42,627 nucleotides of DNA from an uncultured Dysgonomonas sp. (GCA_937995835.1 CALKIV010000038.1:1-42627); one strand, 5' to 3'; positions 1-7,962 are shown, numbered from the stretch's first letter. Program-made: numbers and translations. Notes: generated by a model from the sequence alone, not told the origin.

Positions 1-49
1 TGATATTCAGATATAGTTATTTTTGAAGAAGTGAAGTAAGTATCAAAGG

Positions 50-97
50 AAAAAAGAAAAGGGAACTGTCTGAAAGATGATAGTTCCCTTTTTTATT
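50..97. terminator. Bidirectional intrinsic terminator
   Basis: A 10-bp stem (61-70 with 79-88, one G-U pair) has an 8-base loop. It is flanked by an A-rich run on the left and a T run on the right, so it can end transcription in both directions. It would serve the minus-strand amidase gene and a plus-strand gene ending left of the window. Confidence 0.75.
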
Positions 98-109
98 TCT
101 TAAGGGTGT

Positions 110-1126
110 TTATCTATTTTTATAATCTTTAATAAATCCTCTGCATAGCCAGTTGGCCAGTGCTTGTCGATTATCTGCTTGTAGAATGCGTCGTTGATCA
201 AATCCATTCTGAATATTTCCCAATTCAGCGAACAAACCAACAGGAGTAGTGTTCTTGAGTACATATAGGTCGCGTGCGCTTACTGTGCCCGAAAAACCTC
301 TGCTAGGCTGATGTTTGGCATAATGCTCATTGAAGGTTGTGCGCATCGTTTTTGCTATTTTTTCTCCACCTTTGCTTTTGGGAGCATGGTAGAAAAAGAC
401 ATCTAGTTGTTTCTTCTTACTTCTGCTATCTACATGAATGAAGACAGCTCGCTGATACTTAGAATTCGATTTTTTGCTCAATTCGTTGATTTTATCGCTT
501 CTTTGTTTCAGTCTAGCTAGTTGATTCAAAGGGATTGGTTTGCCCATGCAAGTTTCTCGCTTGCTATTTTGTAAGTACACATCGTCTCTGATGCCATCCT
601 TTGCATCTTGAATAATCATGTGAACAGTAGCACCTTCTTCCATCAGGCAACGAGCCAGTCTTAGAGTTATATCATAGGCATACTCATCCTCATGTAGTTC
701 GTGCCCATTTACCCAACCCACAGCTCCACTGTCAGGACCTCCATGTCCGCTGGATAGGAAGAAAGTAGCTCCTTTCAGTTGGTTTGATTTTACTGTATAT
801 TCTTCATATTTCTTACCAAATAGAGCATACTTTTTCTTTGTTCCACTCGATGAATAAGTCGCTGTTTGGGTTACTGTAGTCGATTCTTCTGCTGTTGTAG
901 TTGTTGGCAGTTTATAGGAGACTCCTTTTAATAAACTATGATTTTTCCCAAATTTACCCTTGTTCAACGATAAAAAATTGTCATAGTCTCCAGCATTAGT
1001 ACATTTATGCCTTCGCAAGAACGCATGAATACCTTCTCCGTCTCTAGGAGTTAATTTATTTTGTGCAGTGAGAGTAATACAAAAAAACGTGAATAAAAAA
1101 TATAGAATAGTGAACCTTTGCCCCAT
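110..1126 (-). CDS. N-acetylmuramoyl-L-alanine amidase (Amidase_3) with N-terminal LysM-like region
   Basis: This 338-residue secreted cell-wall hydrolase should cut the amide bond between N-acetylmuramic acid and L-alanine of peptidoglycan. A signal peptide covers about residues 1-21. Residues 27-73 look like a divergent LysM-type module, followed by a Ser/Thr-rich linker. The Amidase_3 domain runs from about 120 to the end. Its expected zinc and catalytic residues are visible: His128 in SSGHGGPDSG, Glu146 in HEDEYAYD, His231 in FIHVD and Glu301 in AELGNI. It stands alone, with a terminator just downstream. The family call is firm; the LysM-like assignment is weaker. Confidence 0.88.
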   Translation of the reverse strand: MGQRFTILYFLFTFFCITLTAQNKLTPRDGEGIHAFLRRHKCTNAGDYDNFLSLNKGKFGKNHSLLKGVSYKLPTTTTAEESTTVTQTATYSSSGTKKKYALFGKKYEEYTVKSNQLKGATFFLSSGHGGPDSGAVGWVNGHELHEDEYAYDITLRLARCLMEEGATVHMIIQDAKDGIRDDVYLQNSKRETCMGKPIPLNQLARLKQRSDKINELSKKSNSKYQRAVFIHVDSRSKKKQLDVFFYHAPKSKGGEKIAKTMRTTFNEHYAKHQPSRGFSGTVSARDLYVLKNTTPVGLFAELGNIQNGFDQRRILQADNRQALANWLCRGFIKDYKNR

Positions 1127-1272
1127 CTTAATTAAATTACATTATCAAAAACTACGATTTATTCGACAAAAAAATCTCTTTTAAAATATTCTTGTTTATT
1201 ATAAACATAATTAAGCAATAATAGTTAACTTCGATTTGAAATTTTATTAAATACAAACTTAAAAAAAGGAAA

Positions 1273-1911
1273 ATGAAAAGAGTAGGATTCTTATTAATTA
1301 CTGCCATTATTTTATTGTCATCATGCAATGATACTAAAAATACAGTGCAAATGACTGTTGCTTCAGAAAAAAGAATGGCAATGGGAGTAGCTCCAATGGA
1401 AGTTTTGGTTGTGAAAGAGGGTGCTGACACTGATTGGTCATTCTTTTATACTAATATCGAAGGCTTCAATTATGAGCCAGGATATGAGTATGTACTAGAA
1501 GTGAAGAAGGAAGCTGTAGCTGAACCAGTGCCTGCAGACGCATCATCTATTAAGTATACGTTAGTGAAAGAAGTTTCTAAAACAGAAAAAACTTCGGAAA
1601 ATATGCCTGAAGGTATCAAACAAGACTTAGCATGGACAGGAAAAGTGCTTGAAGTACAAGGTACTGACGTTGGTAGAGGAGCTGCTGCTGGTAAATTCCC
1701 TGTGACAGTTGTTAAAATTGAAGTAACAGCGATAAACTCGGGAGATTTGCCATTTAAAGAAGGTGATACAATTCATGCTGAGCTTTTAGCTGAGCCAGGA
1801 GTAACCCCTGTAAAAGATGCAGAATATGTTTTTAAAGCTAAAGAATCACATCCGGCACATGCTCTTGGTGTGTATATGCTTGAAACAGATGTATTGGATT
1901 TGACAAAATAA
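1273..1911 (+). CDS. DUF4377-like lipoprotein
   Basis: This is a 212-residue predicted lipoprotein. The signal peptide ends in a lipobox (LLSSC, Cys at about residue 18). Residues about 35-80, with the stretch FYTNIEGFNYEPGYEY, match what I remember of DUF4377, a small domain often joined to META/HslJ modules in envelope lipoproteins. The C-terminal half (about 110-212), starting near WTGKVLEV, is beta-rich with no recognised catalytic motif. It is a single gene ended by the hairpin at 1943-1982. The function is unknown; an envelope location is inferred from the lipobox. Confidence 0.75.
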   Translation: MKRVGFLLITAIILLSSCNDTKNTVQMTVASEKRMAMGVAPMEVLVVKEGADTDWSFFYTNIEGFNYEPGYEYVLEVKKEAVAEPVPADASSIKYTLVKEVSKTEKTSENMPEGIKQDLAWTGKVLEVQGTDVGRGAAAGKFPVTVVKIEVTAINSGDLPFKEGDTIHAELLAEPGVTPVKDAEYVFKAKESHPAHALGVYMLETDVLDLTK

Positions 1912-1942
1912 AAGTCAACTCTTTATATTAAGAATTAAGAGA

Positions 1943-1982
1943 AGTAGGGTAGTGTCATCGAAAACATTGCCCTACTTTTTTA
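1943..1982. terminator. Intrinsic terminator between convergent genes
   Basis: A 13-bp stem with two G-U pairs (1943-1955 with 1964-1976) has an 8-base loop and is followed by a T run at 1976-1981. It ends the DUF4377-like gene. It overlaps the stop codon of the convergent acetyltransferase gene, so it may serve both. Confidence 0.8.
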
Positions 1983-2645
1983 CGTATCCATCCAGCTTTT
2001 TGGATCTTCAGCCAATGCTTGTATCTCATTGATGAGCTTGGAGGTGTGATAGCCATCGGCAACAGCATGGTTGACAAAGATGGCAAAGGAAAGCAGTATT
2101 TTTCCGTTTTCTTCGAAAAATTTACCGTACCTGATCAGTGGAAAAAGTAGATCAGACTCACTATAAGTATCTTGACTAAAAGAAGTGAAACTGAGCCAAG
2201 GAACCGATGAAATGGAACAAAAATTAGCCACTCTATCCTTTCTTGCTTTTATACCTTTGACATCCTTATACTTATCTATATCGTTACAAATCGTATCATA
2301 AAACAGAGCGAATGATTCGTGATATTCGCTCCATACATCGGAGAAGGTGTGATCATCTTCATGGAAAATGGTATATGAGGGAACTAGATAGTCCCAATAA
2401 CCTAAGATTCCATCTTCGAAACTCATTCTGAACTCTTGGTTTCGATTGATAGCTCTCATTATTGTATACATGAAGGTGGGATAAAACTTCAAGTTTCGCT
2501 TCTTTCTTTCTGCCATTAATTGGGTGATGTCGATGTTGGCATTTAAGGTATACTTGCATTTTATTTTATGAAAATAATATTCAAAGTATTCTTTTCTTGG
2601 CCATTGATCGAGATCTATACGATGAAATTTAGCTGGTGTATTCAT
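1980..2645 (-). CDS. Type A chloramphenicol acetyltransferase-like protein
   Basis: At 221 residues it has the usual length of type A (CatA) acetyltransferases, trimeric enzymes that move acetyl from acetyl-CoA to chloramphenicol. The serine-bearing block VPWLSFTSF matches the CAT oxyanion-hole region. The catalytic block reads NHAVADGYH near the C-terminus, where classical enzymes have HHAVCDGFH: the second His and the Asp-Gly are kept, and the first His is Asn. Chromosomal CAT-like proteins of this kind are common in Bacteroidota. Activity on chloramphenicol is not proven by sequence. It lies downstream of the ferredoxin gene on the same strand. Confidence 0.8.
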   Translation of the reverse strand: MNTPAKFHRIDLDQWPRKEYFEYYFHKIKCKYTLNANIDITQLMAERKKRNLKFYPTFMYTIMRAINRNQEFRMSFEDGILGYWDYLVPSYTIFHEDDHTFSDVWSEYHESFALFYDTICNDIDKYKDVKGIKARKDRVANFCSISSVPWLSFTSFSQDTYSESDLLFPLIRYGKFFEENGKILLSFAIFVNHAVADGYHTSKLINEIQALAEDPKSWMDT

Positions 2646-2664
2646 GGATTGGATATTTAGAGGA

Positions 2665-2695
2665 TAAAAAAAGGAGAACTTTTAGAGTCCTCCTT
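2665..2695 (-). terminator. Intrinsic terminator after the ferredoxin gene
   Basis: On the minus strand, 2686-2695 pairs with 2671-2680 (10 bp, one G-U) around a 5-base loop. A U-tract follows, encoded by the A run at 2665-2672. It separates the ferredoxin gene from the CAT-like gene. Confidence 0.75.
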
Positions 2696-2727
2696 GCTTA
2701 TGATTTATAACTTCTTCTATCAAAGAG

Positions 2728-2895
2728 TTATGCTGGGTGTATTGATTCTGTTGGACAAGCATCTGCGCAAGTTCCGCAGTCAGTGCAAATGTCTGCATCA
2801 ATAACATAGATATCCCCTTCTGAAATTGCTTCAACAGGACACTCATCAAGACAAGTTCCACAAGCAATACATGTGTCATCTATAACGTAAGCCAT
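2728..2895 (-). CDS. 2[4Fe-4S] clostridial-type ferredoxin, 55 residues
   Basis: Translating the minus strand from the ATG at 2893-2895 gives a 55-residue protein ending in TAA at 2728-2730. It has two full CxxCxxCxxxCP motifs: Cys9, 12, 15, 19 and Cys37, 40, 43, 47. These bind two [4Fe-4S] clusters, and the protein would be a low-potential cytoplasmic electron carrier, for example for pyruvate:ferredoxin oxidoreductase or hydrogenase-type enzymes. The length is normal for the family. A strong consensus promoter lies 50 bases upstream and a terminator follows, so it is a single-gene unit. A longer open frame across this region (2682-2879, another frame) is only a shadow. Confidence 0.95.
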   Translation of the reverse strand: MAYVIDDTCIACGTCLDECPVEAISEGDIYVIDADICTDCGTCADACPTESIHPA

Positions 2896-2945
2896 AATTC
2901 TAGTTTTTTTAGTTGATGTTGATATTATAATAATGTTCTAATGCG

Positions 2946-2977
2946 CAAATATAAATAGTTTTCTTTAGCAAGCCAAA
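2946..2977 (-). promoter_or_regulatory. Bacteroidota promoter of the ferredoxin gene
   Basis: On the minus strand the -33 element TTTG (2974-2977) is 20 bases from the -7 element TATATTTG (2946-2953). Both the elements and the spacing match the phylum consensus. Transcription would start about 45 bases before the ferredoxin ATG. Confidence 0.7.
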
Positions 2978-3190
2978 TAGATAGGGCACTGATATTTTAG
3001 TTAATTTTGTGAGCGTCCTTTAATCTATTGTGTATTAGTGGTGTGTGCGCCAAAATAGATATAGGCAATATCTAATCAAATGATTAGATAAGTGAATAAT
3101 TGCATTTAATAATACATCTCAAAGTTATAACTATCATTGATCGTTATACTTGGATAGATAACAAATAGTACTTACAATTTATTTTAATAT

Positions 3191-3198
3191 TACCTTTG
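3191..3198 (+). promoter_or_regulatory. -7 promoter element TACCTTTG of the PorT-like gene
   Basis: TACCTTTG fits TAnnTTTG and lies 62 bases before the ATG. No clear TTTG was seen at the expected upstream spacing. Confidence 0.45.
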
Positions 3199-3260
3199 TA
3201 TTTCGTGTCAAATATAATAGGATAACAATTTTCTCGTTATACACATAAAAGATACTTGTT

Positions 3261-3977
3261 ATGAAATTTTTCAATAAGCGTTATATCATTCTTAGCTGTC
3301 TTCTGACCCTTTATGCGCTCAATGCTCATGCGCAATATCGTAAGCCTCAGAATCAGCCTTATGCAGATCAAAAACTCTATCATTTTGGTTTCAATATTGG
3401 AATGCATGTTCAAGATATGCCATTGGTCAATACCGGATTTAAGCAAGAAAATGGTGAAGTATGGTTTTCTGAAATTCCATCTTATGCCATTGGCTTCAGC
3501 ATAGGATTGCTTGCTGACAGATATTTAAGCCAATATTTCAATCTTAGGGCGAATCCAACTGTACACTTTGGAGAGAAAAATTTCGTGTTTAGAGAACAAG
3601 CTAGCGGTGAGGAGTATGAGAAAACTTTAAAAGGTAGTTATTTGACTCTTCCCATTCATCTGAAGTTTAGTGCGCCAAGAACTAAGAATTTTAGACCCTA
3701 TTTGCTTGCGGGGCCGTATTTTGCGATGGATATTGGGAAAACCAAAAATGAAGTGTTACGATTCAATAGTACGGACTACGGTTTAGAGTTTGGTATTGGC
3801 TGTAATTTTTATCTTCAACACTTTAAAGTCTGTCCTGAACTCAGATTCTCTTTAGGGCTTGCTAATATTATTAATACCGATCGCTCAGATCTTTCTGATC
3901 CATTGTTGAAGAAGTATTCAGATGCAGTGTCGGAAGGAAAAAATCGCATGATTTCTCTGATTATCAATTTCGAATAA
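3261..3977 (+). CDS. porT: PorT family outer-membrane beta-barrel protein
   Basis: This 238-residue protein has a signal peptide (about 1-24, ending NAHAQ). It has alternating beta-strands, a YLTLPIHLKF segment, a YLLAGPYFAMD segment and a C-terminal phenylalanine region (SLIINFE), all typical of PorT-like barrels. PorT was defined in Porphyromonas gingivalis as a type IX secretion/gliding component, and PorT-like genes also occur in Bacteroidales without that system. No other type IX gene is present in this window. Family assignment is from recognition; orthology to true PorT is probable, not certain. Confidence 0.72.
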   Translation: MKFFNKRYIILSCLLTLYALNAHAQYRKPQNQPYADQKLYHFGFNIGMHVQDMPLVNTGFKQENGEVWFSEIPSYAIGFSIGLLADRYLSQYFNLRANPTVHFGEKNFVFREQASGEEYEKTLKGSYLTLPIHLKFSAPRTKNFRPYLLAGPYFAMDIGKTKNEVLRFNSTDYGLEFGIGCNFYLQHFKVCPELRFSLGLANIINTDRSDLSDPLLKKYSDAVSEGKNRMISLIINFE

Positions 3978-3981
3978 TTGT

Positions 3982-3989
3982 TATATTTG
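3982..3989 (+). promoter_or_regulatory. -7 promoter element TATATTTG of the GNAT-YgbA pair
   Basis: TATATTTG matches TAnnTTTG and lies 26 bases before the ATG at 4016. A matching -33 element is not obvious. Confidence 0.42.
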
Positions 3990-4015
3990 TATTCTATCTT
4001 AAGATAAAAGAGAAT

Positions 4016-4441
4016 ATGAGTTTAACATTTCATACAACTTGCGATAATATTGACTGGAACATTGTTCCTAAGCTTTTAGAACAGGGGGGAATGAGTTTTG
4101 TAGACCCCGAAACCCACCAAAAAACATTTGAGGCTAGCTATGCTGTTATTTTTGTTTTGGATGACAACCAATTGATTGGTTGTGGACGTGCTTTGTCCGA
4201 TGGATTGAGGCAATCGGCTATCTATGATGTAGTAGTAGATCCTCGTTATCAGGGACAAGGGATTGGCAAAGAGATTGTAAGCCGATTGATGTCGGCTACT
4301 CCAGACTGTAACTTTATTTTATATGCTTCTCCTGGAAAAGAAGGTTTTTATCAGAGTTTGGGTTTTAAGAAAATGAAAACTGGAATGATTTTCTTCGTCA
4401 GTCAAGAAAGAATGGACGATGAAAATTTTGTGGAATTATGA
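4016..4441 (+). CDS. GNAT family N-acetyltransferase
   Basis: This 141-residue single-domain GNAT protein would transfer acetyl from acetyl-CoA to an unknown amine. The acetyl-CoA-binding motif A is clear: VVDPRYQGQGIGKEIVSRL at about residues 71-90, followed by the FYQSLGF motif B typical of the fold. The last bases overlap the next gene in an ATGA arrangement, which suggests translational coupling to the YgbA-like protein. The substrate cannot be told from sequence. Confidence 0.85.
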   Translation: MSLTFHTTCDNIDWNIVPKLLEQGGMSFVDPETHQKTFEASYAVIFVLDDNQLIGCGRALSDGLRQSAIYDVVVDPRYQGQGIGKEIVSRLMSATPDCNFILYASPGKEGFYQSLGFKKMKTGMIFFVSQERMDDENFVEL

Positions 4442-4752
4442 ATGAACAAGAGAAGAAGACTGTAGAAAAAATGATCTATATCTATTGTCGTCACAAACAT
4501 AAAACACAGGGAATATTATGCGCTGAATGCAAGGAATTGAATGATTATGCGCATCTAAGACTAGAGAAATGTACCTTTGGAAAAGATAAGCCTACCTGTG
4601 AAAAATGCCCCATTCACTGCTATAAACCTGCAATGAAAGAGAGGGTTAGAATAGTGATGAAATTTGCTGGCCCTCGAATGCTATTTCATCATCCTGTATT
4701 AGCTATTAAACATTTATTTAAGAATTCGAAGCAAATAAATAATAGAACCTAA
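4438..4752 (+). CDS. YgbA family protein (nitrous oxide-stimulated promoter family)
   Basis: A 104-residue cysteine-rich protein with the YgbA/PF11756 pattern: YCRHKH near the N-terminus, then LCAECKELNDYA, then CEKCPIHCYKP. Seven cysteines in four clusters suggest metal or cluster binding. In enterobacteria ygbA is controlled by the nitric-oxide sensor NsrR and is linked to nitrosative stress; that is known for the family, not shown here. The gene overlaps the GNAT by 4 bases, and its 3' end overlaps the tail of the convergent membrane-protein gene by 35 bases. Confidence 0.82.
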   Translation: MNEQEKKTVEKMIYIYCRHKHKTQGILCAECKELNDYAHLRLEKCTFGKDKPTCEKCPIHCYKPAMKERVRIVMKFAGPRMLFHHPVLAIKHLFKNSKQINNRT

Positions 4753-5176
4753 ATAGAGCATAAAGGAAATAGCTTATCATAAATCCTAATTCGTTCTTAA
4801 AATTATTTTTTTCTAAGAAAGCATAAATAAATACTCCTATTGAAATGGAGTAAAAGAATGTCAGCTCATTTTTGTATGGTGAGTGTAAAATATTAACAAT
4901 AGGTATAATTATAAAGGGAACGGTGAAGACAAGCAATGCTATACGAGATTTCTTGTCTAAATTTCTGATGAATATAGAATAAATAATTGTAAAAAGTGAG
5001 GCTAATATAAATATTAACTGATTAAAAGATGAAATTTCTATAGCACATATAGTTAGTAGAATAGCAATCAGTAAGAGGCTACTGATTGCCACGTTGAATT
5101 TGTTGCTATACTTTAGAGAATAGATAAGCCCTCCTACTACAATTATTGAAGATAATATCTGTTCAAACTTTTCCAT
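4718..5176 (-). CDS. Hypothetical membrane protein, 152 residues
   Basis: I do not recognise a family. The protein is strongly hydrophobic, with about five transmembrane segments (near residues 8-22, 30-48, 52-70, 79-97 and 106-145) and short charged loops. It starts 8 bases after the aroC stop codon and on the same strand, so it is probably the last gene of that transcript. Its 3' end overlaps the convergent ygbA by 35 bases. The base composition is more AT-rich than aroC. The reading frame is believable because of its length and operon position, but the function is unknown. Confidence 0.6.
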   Translation of the reverse strand: MEKFEQILSSIIVVGGLIYSLKYSNKFNVAISSLLLIAILLTICAIEISSFNQLIFILASLFTIIYSIFIRNLDKKSRIALLVFTVPFIIIPIVNILHSPYKNELTFFYSISIGVFIYAFLEKNNFKNELGFMISYFLYALFRFYYLFASNS

Positions 5177-5184
5177 TATTATTT

Positions 5185-6261
5185 TTAAACAAACAATCTA
5201 TCCTTTCTGCTTAACAGATAATTATCTAAAATAACCATGGCAGCCATTGCTTCCACAATGGGCACTGCACGTGGCAATACGCAAGCATCATGACGTCCAC
5301 GAGCTTTTAGAGGAACTTCTTCACCTTTCGTATTCACGGTGTTTTGGTTCATTAAAATAGTTGCTACTGGTTTAAAAGCAACTCTGAAATAGATGTCCTG
5401 TCCATTAGAAATTCCACCTTGAATTCCGCCAGAGTTATTTGTACGGGTAGATATCTTTCCGTTATCGTTAAAAAACTCATCATTTCTTTCAGACCCTCGG
5501 TGGGCAACATCGAAGCCATCACCATATTCAAAGCCTTTCACAGCATTGATGCTAAGCATCGCATTTCCCAATTCGGCATGAAGCTTGCCAAAAACAGGTT
5601 CGCCCAAGCCAACGGGAGTTCCTTTAATCACGCAAGTGATCACTCCTCCAATAGTATCTCCTGTCGATTTTACATCTTTGATCAAGTCAATCATTTGCTC
5701 TGCTTTGGTGACATCAGGGCAACGCACAGGGGTGTCCTCAATAGTAGAAAGATCGTAATCTTGATATTTCCCATCTAGCTTAATGTGCCCCACTTGCGAT
5801 GTGTAGGCTGTTATATTGATATTCAGTTGCTTGAGAGCTAGTTTTGCAATGGCTCCAGCTACACAACGAGCGATGGTTTCACGAGCCGACGAACGTCCTC
5901 CTCCTTTGTGATCTCGCCAACCGTATTTCTGTGTATACGTATAATCGGCATGTGATGGGCGATAAAGGTCTTTCAGATTATCATAATCAGAAGAATGATG
6001 ATTTTTATTTCTGATGATAAAACCAATGGGTACACCTGTCGTTTTTCCTTCATGAATACCCGATAAAAATTCGACTTCATCGTTCTCTTTACGAGGAGTT
6101 GTTATCTTCGACTGACCCGGTTTTCGCCTATCCAGTTCGGATTGAATAAACTCATAATCTACTTCGATACCTGCCGGGCAACCATCTATTATACCTCCCA
6201 CTGCCGAACCATGCGATTCGCCATAGGATGTTAGTCTGAATATTTTACCTATCGTGTTCAT
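5185..6261 (-). CDS. aroC: Chorismate synthase
   Basis: This 358-residue enzyme catalyses the last shikimate step, 5-enolpyruvylshikimate-3-phosphate to chorismate, using reduced FMN. Signature segments are present: SYGESHGSAVGGIIDGCPAG at the N-terminus, RPSHADYTY, and GGGRSSARETIARV-like (GGGRSSARETIAR) in the middle, and RHDACVLPRAVPIVEAM near the C-terminus. The length is normal for the family. It stands among unrelated genes, not with other aro genes. The pentapeptide-repeat gene is 27 bases upstream on the same strand. Confidence 0.97.
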   Translation of the reverse strand: MNTIGKIFRLTSYGESHGSAVGGIIDGCPAGIEVDYEFIQSELDRRKPGQSKITTPRKENDEVEFLSGIHEGKTTGVPIGFIIRNKNHHSSDYDNLKDLYRPSHADYTYTQKYGWRDHKGGGRSSARETIARCVAGAIAKLALKQLNINITAYTSQVGHIKLDGKYQDYDLSTIEDTPVRCPDVTKAEQMIDLIKDVKSTGDTIGGVITCVIKGTPVGLGEPVFGKLHAELGNAMLSINAVKGFEYGDGFDVAHRGSERNDEFFNDNGKISTRTNNSGGIQGGISNGQDIYFRVAFKPVATILMNQNTVNTKGEEVPLKARGRHDACVLPRAVPIVEAMAAMVILDNYLLSRKDRLFV

Positions 6262-6288
6262 CGTTATTTATTTTTTAATGAGTCGTTT

Positions 6289-6864
6289 CTAATTATTCTC
6301 TATTATTATATCAAAATTTCTGAGCAAACCTGCTAATTCATCTTTGCCAAAGCGAGTCTTTTTTACAAAATTATCTTGCAAGTTGATCGTGTAATTATAG
6401 GATGTAGTAAAATTTACTTCTTGCAAATTAGTTCCAATAAAGACGGCTTCATCGAGATTGCAGTTTTCAAACTTAGCCTGTTTGAGTTGTGCATCTATAA
6501 AATCTACTCCCTTCAAGGAACAGTTTTTGAAAACCGTTTTTGGCATTTTACGTTTGCCAAAAGAACTATAGTCCAAGATAGAATCCTGGAAACAGACATC
6601 GAAAATGAAGTCATTGCACAAGTTAAATTGTACTCCCAGCACTTTGCAATTATGGAATTTTACTCCATGCAGTAAAACATTTGCTAAGTTGGTCATTGCA
6701 AAGTTGCAATCAAAGAATTGACAGTCAACAAAGTTAGAAGAAAACAGCGATGCTCCCGAGAAATCGCAAGCATGAAAGGTGCAATTGTCGAACTCATGGT
6801 GTTCTATTTTAGCATCTTTCCATTGCTGATTTTCTATCTTCTGATTATCAAACACTTTAGACAT
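6289..6864 (-). CDS. Pentapeptide repeat protein
   Basis: This 191-residue protein is made of repeats of the A(D/N)LXX type with F or L at the centre, such as CDFSGASLFSSNF, CNLDEAVFIGTNLQEVNF and CSLKGVDFIDAQL. It should fold as a right-handed quadrilateral beta-helix. A break near GKRKMPKT (about 110-117) splits two coil stacks, as in Qnr/McbG-type proteins, but it is shorter than Qnr and I would not infer quinolone protection. It lies 5 bases downstream of the YrdC-like gene, so it is probably co-transcribed with it. Confidence 0.85.
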   Translation of the reverse strand: MSKVFDNQKIENQQWKDAKIEHHEFDNCTFHACDFSGASLFSSNFVDCQFFDCNFAMTNLANVLLHGVKFHNCKVLGVQFNLCNDFIFDVCFQDSILDYSSFGKRKMPKTVFKNCSLKGVDFIDAQLKQAKFENCNLDEAVFIGTNLQEVNFTTSYNYTINLQDNFVKKTRFGKDELAGLLRNFDIIIENN

Positions 6865-6869
6865 CCTTT

Positions 6870-7433
6870 TTATTCTCTAATGATTTTTATCTCTCCATCA
6901 TTTTTCAATTTGATGATGCTAGATGCTTTCGTTGGTGTTATGTCGTCTTGTCTATATTGGACAACATAATCTACGCCAGCGATGATTTCATCGTCTATTT
7001 CATCAAAATATCGTGGAGCAGTTGTGCCACTTACATTGGCAGAGGTGGATACAATTGCCTTTCTGAATCGTTTACAAAGTTCGTTCGAAAAGCGTTCTTG
7101 CGTCACACGTATTGCCAAACTGCCATCCTCTGCAAGGAGGTTTGGTGCTATATTTCTGCCTTTGTCATAAATCACAGTCATTGGCTTTTCAGACACCTCT
7201 ATCAGGTCTATTGCCAATTCAGGTACTTCATCCACATAGAAATCTAGTTTCACAGTATTGTCTATCATGACAATGAGAGCCTTGCTGTCTGCACGCTTCT
7301 TGAGATCAAATACTTTTTGAACGGCTTTTTCGTTAGTGGCATCGCAACCGATACCCCAAATGGTATCAGTGGGATAGAGAATCAGTCCTCCATTGTTGAG
7401 GACCTCACATGCTTTTTTTATATCTTCAGTCAT
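6870..7433 (-). CDS. YrdC/Sua5 family, L-threonylcarbamoyladenylate synthase-like
   Basis: At 187 residues this is the short YrdC-domain form. Family enzymes make threonylcarbamoyl-AMP from threonine, bicarbonate and ATP for the t6A37 tRNA modification. Visible blocks are GGLILYPTDTIWGIGCDATN at the N-terminus, the basic KKRADSKALIVMI segment that binds nucleotide, SLAIRVTQ and STSANVSGTTAP. It lacks the C-terminal Sua5 domain. Its start overlaps the end of the upstream GNAT gene by 8 bases. Confidence 0.92.
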   Translation of the reverse strand: MTEDIKKACEVLNNGGLILYPTDTIWGIGCDATNEKAVQKVFDLKKRADSKALIVMIDNTVKLDFYVDEVPELAIDLIEVSEKPMTVIYDKGRNIAPNLLAEDGSLAIRVTQERFSNELCKRFRKAIVSTSANVSGTTAPRYFDEIDDEIIAGVDYVVQYRQDDITPTKASSIIKLKNDGEIKIIRE

Positions 7434-7962
7434 TCCTGTTATTGATTAATTGTACCAAAATAACGTCCTCATGTCCATCTAATGTGAAAATCCAATCTTT
7501 GAGAACACCAATCGTTTGATAACCGGCTTTTGTAAATAAGTCGATACTTCCTTTATTCATAACAGATATGTAAGCATAAAGTTGATGAAGATTCAAAAAT
7601 TGGAAGCAATACTGCTCCAATAACTCCAATGCCTGTTGTGCTAGTCCTTGCTGTCTGAAAGCTTCGTCTATCACTACACCTACGGCAGCTCTTCGGCTGT
7701 GCGTATCTAGATCATAAATATCTACGGCTCCCACAACGGTTTGGTCTTTTTGCAGACAAACGATCAGCCGTAACTGATTGCTCTGAAAGATGTCATATTG
7801 CTGTACATCCTCGATGTATTGGCGAAGTGTTGACTTTGAGTATGGAGCCAAGGAGCTGCCATGGATCCACAATCGAGTATCGTTTTCCCATTTATATAAC
7901 TGGTCTAAGTCCTCAGGTTCAATCGCTCTGAGCAATATGTTTTCATTCTGTAGCAATAACAT
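7426..7962 (-). CDS. GNAT family N-acetyltransferase (RimJ/RimL-like)
   Basis: I place the start at the ATG at 7960-7962, giving 178 residues. The open frame continues to 8091, but that would overlap the HAD hydrolase gene by more than 100 bases and adds a non-GNAT leader. The protein begins with a typical LLRAIEPEDLDQLYKWEN segment, and motif A (GVVIDEAFRQQGLAQQAL) and the LFTKAGYQTIG block are present. The fold resembles RimJ/RimL and SpeG-like acetyltransferases. The substrate is unknown. It overlaps the YrdC-like gene by 8 bases. Confidence 0.85.
   Translation of the reverse strand: MLLLQNENILLRAIEPEDLDQLYKWENDTRLWIHGSSLAPYSKSTLRQYIEDVQQYDIFQSNQLRLIVCLQKDQTVVGAVDIYDLDTHSRRAAVGVVIDEAFRQQGLAQQALELLEQYCFQFLNLHQLYAYISVMNKGSIDLFTKAGYQTIGVLKDWIFTLDGHEDVILVQLINNRND

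Larger units (their letters stand above)
2896..3260. other. Divergent intergenic region between ferredoxin and porT
   Basis: This 365-bp AT-rich spacer holds the ferredoxin promoter (2946-2977, minus) and a -7 element for the outer-membrane protein gene (3191-3198, plus). I saw no RNA gene or reading frame of note in the remainder. Confidence 0.6.

Noticed and set aside
2682..2879. 65-residue open frame on the minus strand
   Set aside because: It runs in another phase across the ferredoxin gene, whose two cluster motifs are unmistakable.
6289..6864. Pentapeptide protein as a Qnr-type quinolone protection protein
   Set aside because: It is shorter than Qnr and lacks its characteristic loops and C-terminal dimer motif as far as I can see; only the repeat fold is supported.
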